A stretch of 8,493 nt of DNA. Source: Phycisphaerae bacterium. Its GTDB lineage: Bacteria > Planctomycetota > Phycisphaerae > Sedimentisphaerales > Anaerohalosphaeraceae. Shown here one piece after another: positions 5,801-8,493 of this stretch (position 1 is its first letter; the number at the start of each line of letters is the position of its first letter). Under the pieces are notes generated by a model that saw only the letters and a program-made list of their open reading frames with translations, did no database searches and was not told where the DNA came from. The stretch is from assembly GCA_007121565.1 (NCBI GenBank), contig SKKI01000317.1, forward strand, positions 1 through 8,493. The letters run 5' to 3'. The position numbers and the translations under genes are program-made.

Positions 5801-8493
5801 TTGGCGAAATCGACACGTGTATATCTTCTGGCCAAAGAACTTGGCGTCAAGAGCAAGGCCATTGTGGAAAAATGTCAGGCCGAAGGGCTAAGCGAGATCA
5901 AAAACCACATGTCCGTGATCTCTGTCGGCCTGGCCGCGACCATTCGTGAGTGGTTCAGCGAAGGCGAGCACACCACGACCGTCGAGACCGCTGCGCGCGT
6001 CGATCTGAAAAAAGTTCGCGTCAAACGCAAGAAAAAGCCGGTTGAAGCCCCTGCTGAAGACCAGGCGCCACAAGCCGCCGTCGAGACCGCTGAGCCGACC
6101 GAAGCCCAGACCCCCGAAACCGCCGAACCGAAAGAAATACCCGCCGAACCGGCCCAGGCGCCTGAGCCGACCGAACCGCAGCAGCCTGAACCGGCCGAGC
6201 CGGCCAAAGTTGCCGAAGCGCCCGAGGACGAACACCCTGCCGAACCTCAGGAGCCTGCTCCTGAACCCGAGCGGGAACCCGAACCCGAACCCGAACCCGA
6301 ACCGGAGCCTGAGCCGGAAGTGATTCGACCCGCCGGGCCGCAACTGGAAACCCCCCAACCGGCCAAGTTGACCGGCCCGAAGGTGATTCGCGTCGAGGCG
6401 GCCGAGGATCTGCGCCGCCGGCCGCCGGCCCGACGCGGGCCGCGCAAAGTGCGTGACAAGAAACCGGCCGCAACGGTCCAGCCCTTGATGCCCCCGCCGG
6501 ACATGCCTGCCCGGGGCAAAGGCAAAAAAGCCAGCAAACTCAAAACACACGGCCGGCGCAAAGAAACGCGAGACCAGGGGCCCCGTCGAGGTCGCGGCGA
6601 GGATGTCAGCCGTGTCCGCTCGCGTGACCTGGAGGAACGCAAGGCCCGTCTGGCCGCCGCCGGCGGTGCGAGCAAACGCGCCAAGCCGTCTCGACGTATT
6701 GAGGCGCACTCAAGCGAGGCAGTCAGCCTGCCGGTCGAGCGTCCCGAAAAAGCGGTCGTCCAGGAGCCGATCACGGTGAAGGATTTGTCGGCGGCCCTGG
6801 CGGTCAAAGTCGGCGATATCATCACCAAGCTGATGGGCCAGGGCATTATGGCCACCGCGAACCAGGCCATCTCCACCGAAGCGGCCGAGCTGGTCGCCAT
6901 GGAGTTCGGCACGGAACTGGTTGTCGAACGCAAACACCGGATGATCGAACAGATTGAGGCGGCGTTTAAGGATCGCCAGCGCGACCATCTGCAAAAGCGA
7001 CCGCCGGTGGTCACCATGCTCGGCCACGTGGATCACGGCAAAACGAGCCTGCTGGATTCGATTCGCAAAACCAGCGTCGCCACCGGCGAGGCCGGCGGTA
7101 TCACCCAGCACATCGGCGCCTATCAGATCACGATCCACGATAAAAAGATTACGTTTCTGGACACGCCGGGCCACGAGGCCTTTACGACGATGCGTGCCCG
7201 GGGGGCCAATATGACCGACATCGTGGTGCTTGTGGTTGCCACCGATGACGGCTTGATGCCCCAAACCATTGAGGCCATCCACCACGCCAAAGCGGCCGAG
7301 GTCGCCATCCTGGTGGCGCTGAACAAGATTGATCTGCCCGGCACGGATGTCAACCGTGTGTACGGCCAGCTTGCCGAGCACGAGTTGACCCCGCGGCAGT
7401 GGGGCGGCGATACCGAGGTCATCCCCACCAGTGCCATTGACGGTCAGGGGATTGAGGAACTGCTCGAGCATATCGATTTTACCGCGGAGGATTTGAATTT
7501 TCAGGCCGACCCGACGCTGCCGGCGGTCGGCTGGGTTGTTGAGGCGCACATGTCCGCGACCAAAGGGCCGGTGGCGACCGTACTGGTCAAGGAAGGCCAT
7601 CTGGACAAAGGCGATGTCCTGCTGGCCGGCGGCGTGTGCGGACGCGTGCGCACCCTGACCGACAGCCGCGGACGCGGCGTCAAGTCGGCCGGCCCGTCGA
7701 TGCCGGTGGTGGTCACCGGGCTGGAGAGTGTGCCGCAGGCCGGCGATAAGTTTTATACAATGGAGGATGTCAACAAGGCCAAGCAGGCCGCCGAGGAAGT
7801 CGAACGGCTCAGCCGAGAAGAACTGCTGGCCAAAAAGTCGCAGATCACACTGGAGAACCTGTTTACCCATATCGCCGACGGCAAAGTCAAAGAACTGAAC
7901 CTGATCGTCAAGGCCGATGTACAGGGCTCGGTGGACGTGCTGAACAAATACCTGACGGACCTGAATACCGAAGAGGTGCGGGTGCGCATTATTCATTCCG
8001 GCGTCGGCGGGATCAACGAAGGCGACGTGGTGCTGGCCGAGGCTTCCGATGCGATCATCATCGGCTTTAACGTCGTGCCCGAAGATCGCGTCCGCCAGAT
8101 GGCCGAGGCCAAGGGCGTTGATATTCGCCTGTACAATATCATTTATCGCATCACCGAGGACCTCAAGGCCGCTATGATCGGGATGCTTGAGCCGGAAACC
8201 GAGGAAAAGGTGCTCGGCCGGGCGGTGGTGCGCAATACGTTCAAGGTCTCGAGCCTGGGCACAATCGCCGGCTGCTATGTCACCAGCGGCGTGGTGACTA
8301 AAAATGCCCGGCTGCGTCTGATCCGCGACAACATCGTCATCAAGGACAATTGTGGCATCGAGTCGCTCAAGCATTTCAAAGACGATGTGCGCGAGGTGCG
8401 GGCCGGTCTGGAGTGCGGCATCAAAATCGCCGGGTTTGACGACATTAAATTAGATGATGTGCTGGAGGCCTTTGAGGTCATTCAGGTCAAACG
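5801..8493 (+). CDS. infB: Translation initiation factor IF-2, nearly complete
   Basis: A 897-codon open frame that runs off the right edge. It is probably only a few residues short, since IF-2 ends soon after the [14 protein letters not shown] seen here. IF-2 is the GTPase that places initiator tRNA on the 30S and drives subunit joining. The start is TTG at 5801: TAA lies in frame two codons upstream, GGAG (5790-5793) is seven bases away, and residues 3-25 give the IF2N domain ([19 protein letters not shown]). Residues about 55-320 are a disordered, Pro/Glu/Ala-rich then Lys/Arg-rich linker. A second IF2N-like segment spans about 324-376. The G domain follows with GHVDHGKT at 408-415, [10 protein letters not shown] at 432-441, DTPGH at 454-458, NKID at 508-511 and SA at 544-545. 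The beta-barrel, IF2-C and C-terminal fMet-tRNA-binding domains complete it. It lies 33 bases after nusA, the conserved nusA-infB order. Confidence 0.97.
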   Translation, partial: MAKSTRVYLLAKELGVKSKAIVEKCQAEGLSEIKNHMSVISVGLAATIREWFSEGEHTTTVETAARVDLKKVRVKRKKKPVEAPAEDQAPQAAVETAEPTEAQTPETAEPKEIPAEPAQAPEPTEPQQPEPAEPAKVAEAPEDEHPAEPQEPAPEPEREPEPEPEPEPEPEPEVIRPAGPQLETPQPAKLTGPKVIRVEAAEDLRRRPPARRGPRKVRDKKPAATVQPLMPPPDMPARGKGKKASKLKTHGRRKETRDQGPRRGRGEDVSRVRSRDLEERKARLAAAGGASKRAKPSRRIEAHSSEAVSLPVERPEKAVVQEPITVKDLSAALAVKVGDIITKLMGQGIMATANQAISTEAAELVAMEFGTELVVERKHRMIEQIEAAFKDRQRDHLQKRPPVVTMLGHVDHGKTSLLDSIRKTSVATGEAGGITQHIGAYQITIHDKKITFLDTPGHEAFTTMRARGANMTDIVVLVVATDDGLMPQTIEAIHHAKAAEVAILVALNKIDLPGTDVNRVYGQLAEHELTPRQWGGDTEVIPTSAIDGQGIEELLEHIDFTAEDLNFQADPTLPAVGWVVEAHMSATKGPVATVLVKEGHLDKGDVLLAGGVCGRVRTLTDSRGRGVKSAGPSMPVVVTGLESVPQAGDKFYTMEDVNKAKQAAEEVERLSREELLAKKSQITLENLFTHIADGKVKELNLIVKADVQGSVDVLNKYLTDLNTEEVRVRIIHSGVGGINEGDVVLAEASDAIIIGFNVVPEDRVRQMAEAKGVDIRLYNIIYRITEDLKAAMIGMLEPETEEKVLGRAVVRNTFKVSSLGTIAGCYVTSGVVTKNARLRLIRDNIVIKDNCGIESLKHFKDDVREVRAGLECGIKIAGFDDIKLDDVLEAFEVIQVK
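6275..6304 (+). repeat. Tandem GAACCC hexamer repeat inside infB
   Basis: Four exact GAACCC units and a fifth ending in G encode alternating Glu-Pro in the IF-2 linker, and GAGCCT/GAGCCG variants extend the Glu-Pro run on both sides. Hexamer gain or loss keeps frame, so length variation between strains is likely and would not harm the conserved domains. Confidence 0.8.

Noticed and set aside
6710..8374. 554-codon open frame on the minus strand opposite infB
   Set aside because: It lies fully within conserved IF-2 coding sequence. Its His/Asp/Gly-rich product has no recognisable domain, which is typical of antisense shadows at this GC content.

Overview
The window carries core bacterial transcription, translation and RNA-decay genes. 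It is GC-moderate to high, roughly 55-60 % by eye. The protein sequences suggest Planctomycetota, possibly class Phycisphaerae. The reasons are the planctomycete-like PNPase wording around YREKYSAAGKFPGGF and FIKREGRPSTKEIL, a short NusA with one C-terminal helical repeat, a TTG-started IF2, and a solitary GspG-like pilin with an M-P-K-N-P-F motif. This placement rests on remembered family features, not on a search.

Layout. Minus strand, right to left: rpsO (uS15, 3226-2960), pnp (PNPase, 2806-665), then a sigma-54-type AAA+ activator that starts at 623 and runs off the left edge. A near-consensus promoter (3332-3305) sits upstream of rpsO and probably serves all three genes. Plus strand, left to right: a pilin-like pseudopilin (3571-4074), a 463-base gap, nusA (4538-5767) and infB (5801 to the right edge, only a few codons short of complete). 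The nusA-infB and rpsO-pnp pairs, which many bacteria keep in one operon, are here divergent, with the pilin gene between them. rimP, the usual neighbour before nusA, is absent.

The most interesting part is the 463-base nusA upstream region. It holds two AAAACGTTTT palindromes exactly 42 bp apart, a perfect-consensus sigma-70 promoter (TTGACA-16-TATAAT) and about 270 bases of hairpin-rich leader with tandem short ORFs. It ends in a clear intrinsic terminator 26 bases before the nusA start. This looks like either a stand-alone structured RNA gene or an attenuator controlling nusA-infB, possibly NusA autoregulation. The pilin upstream region (about 230 bases) also has leader-like features: paired segments, a GCAAAC direct repeat faintly like a c-di-GMP-I riboswitch core, and a T-tract hairpin before the gene.

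A second point of interest is the activator at the left edge. Its N-terminal domain has a receiver-like layout but has lost the phospho-acceptor Asp, the acidic pocket, and the conserved Thr and Lys, so it is probably not regulated by phosphorylation.
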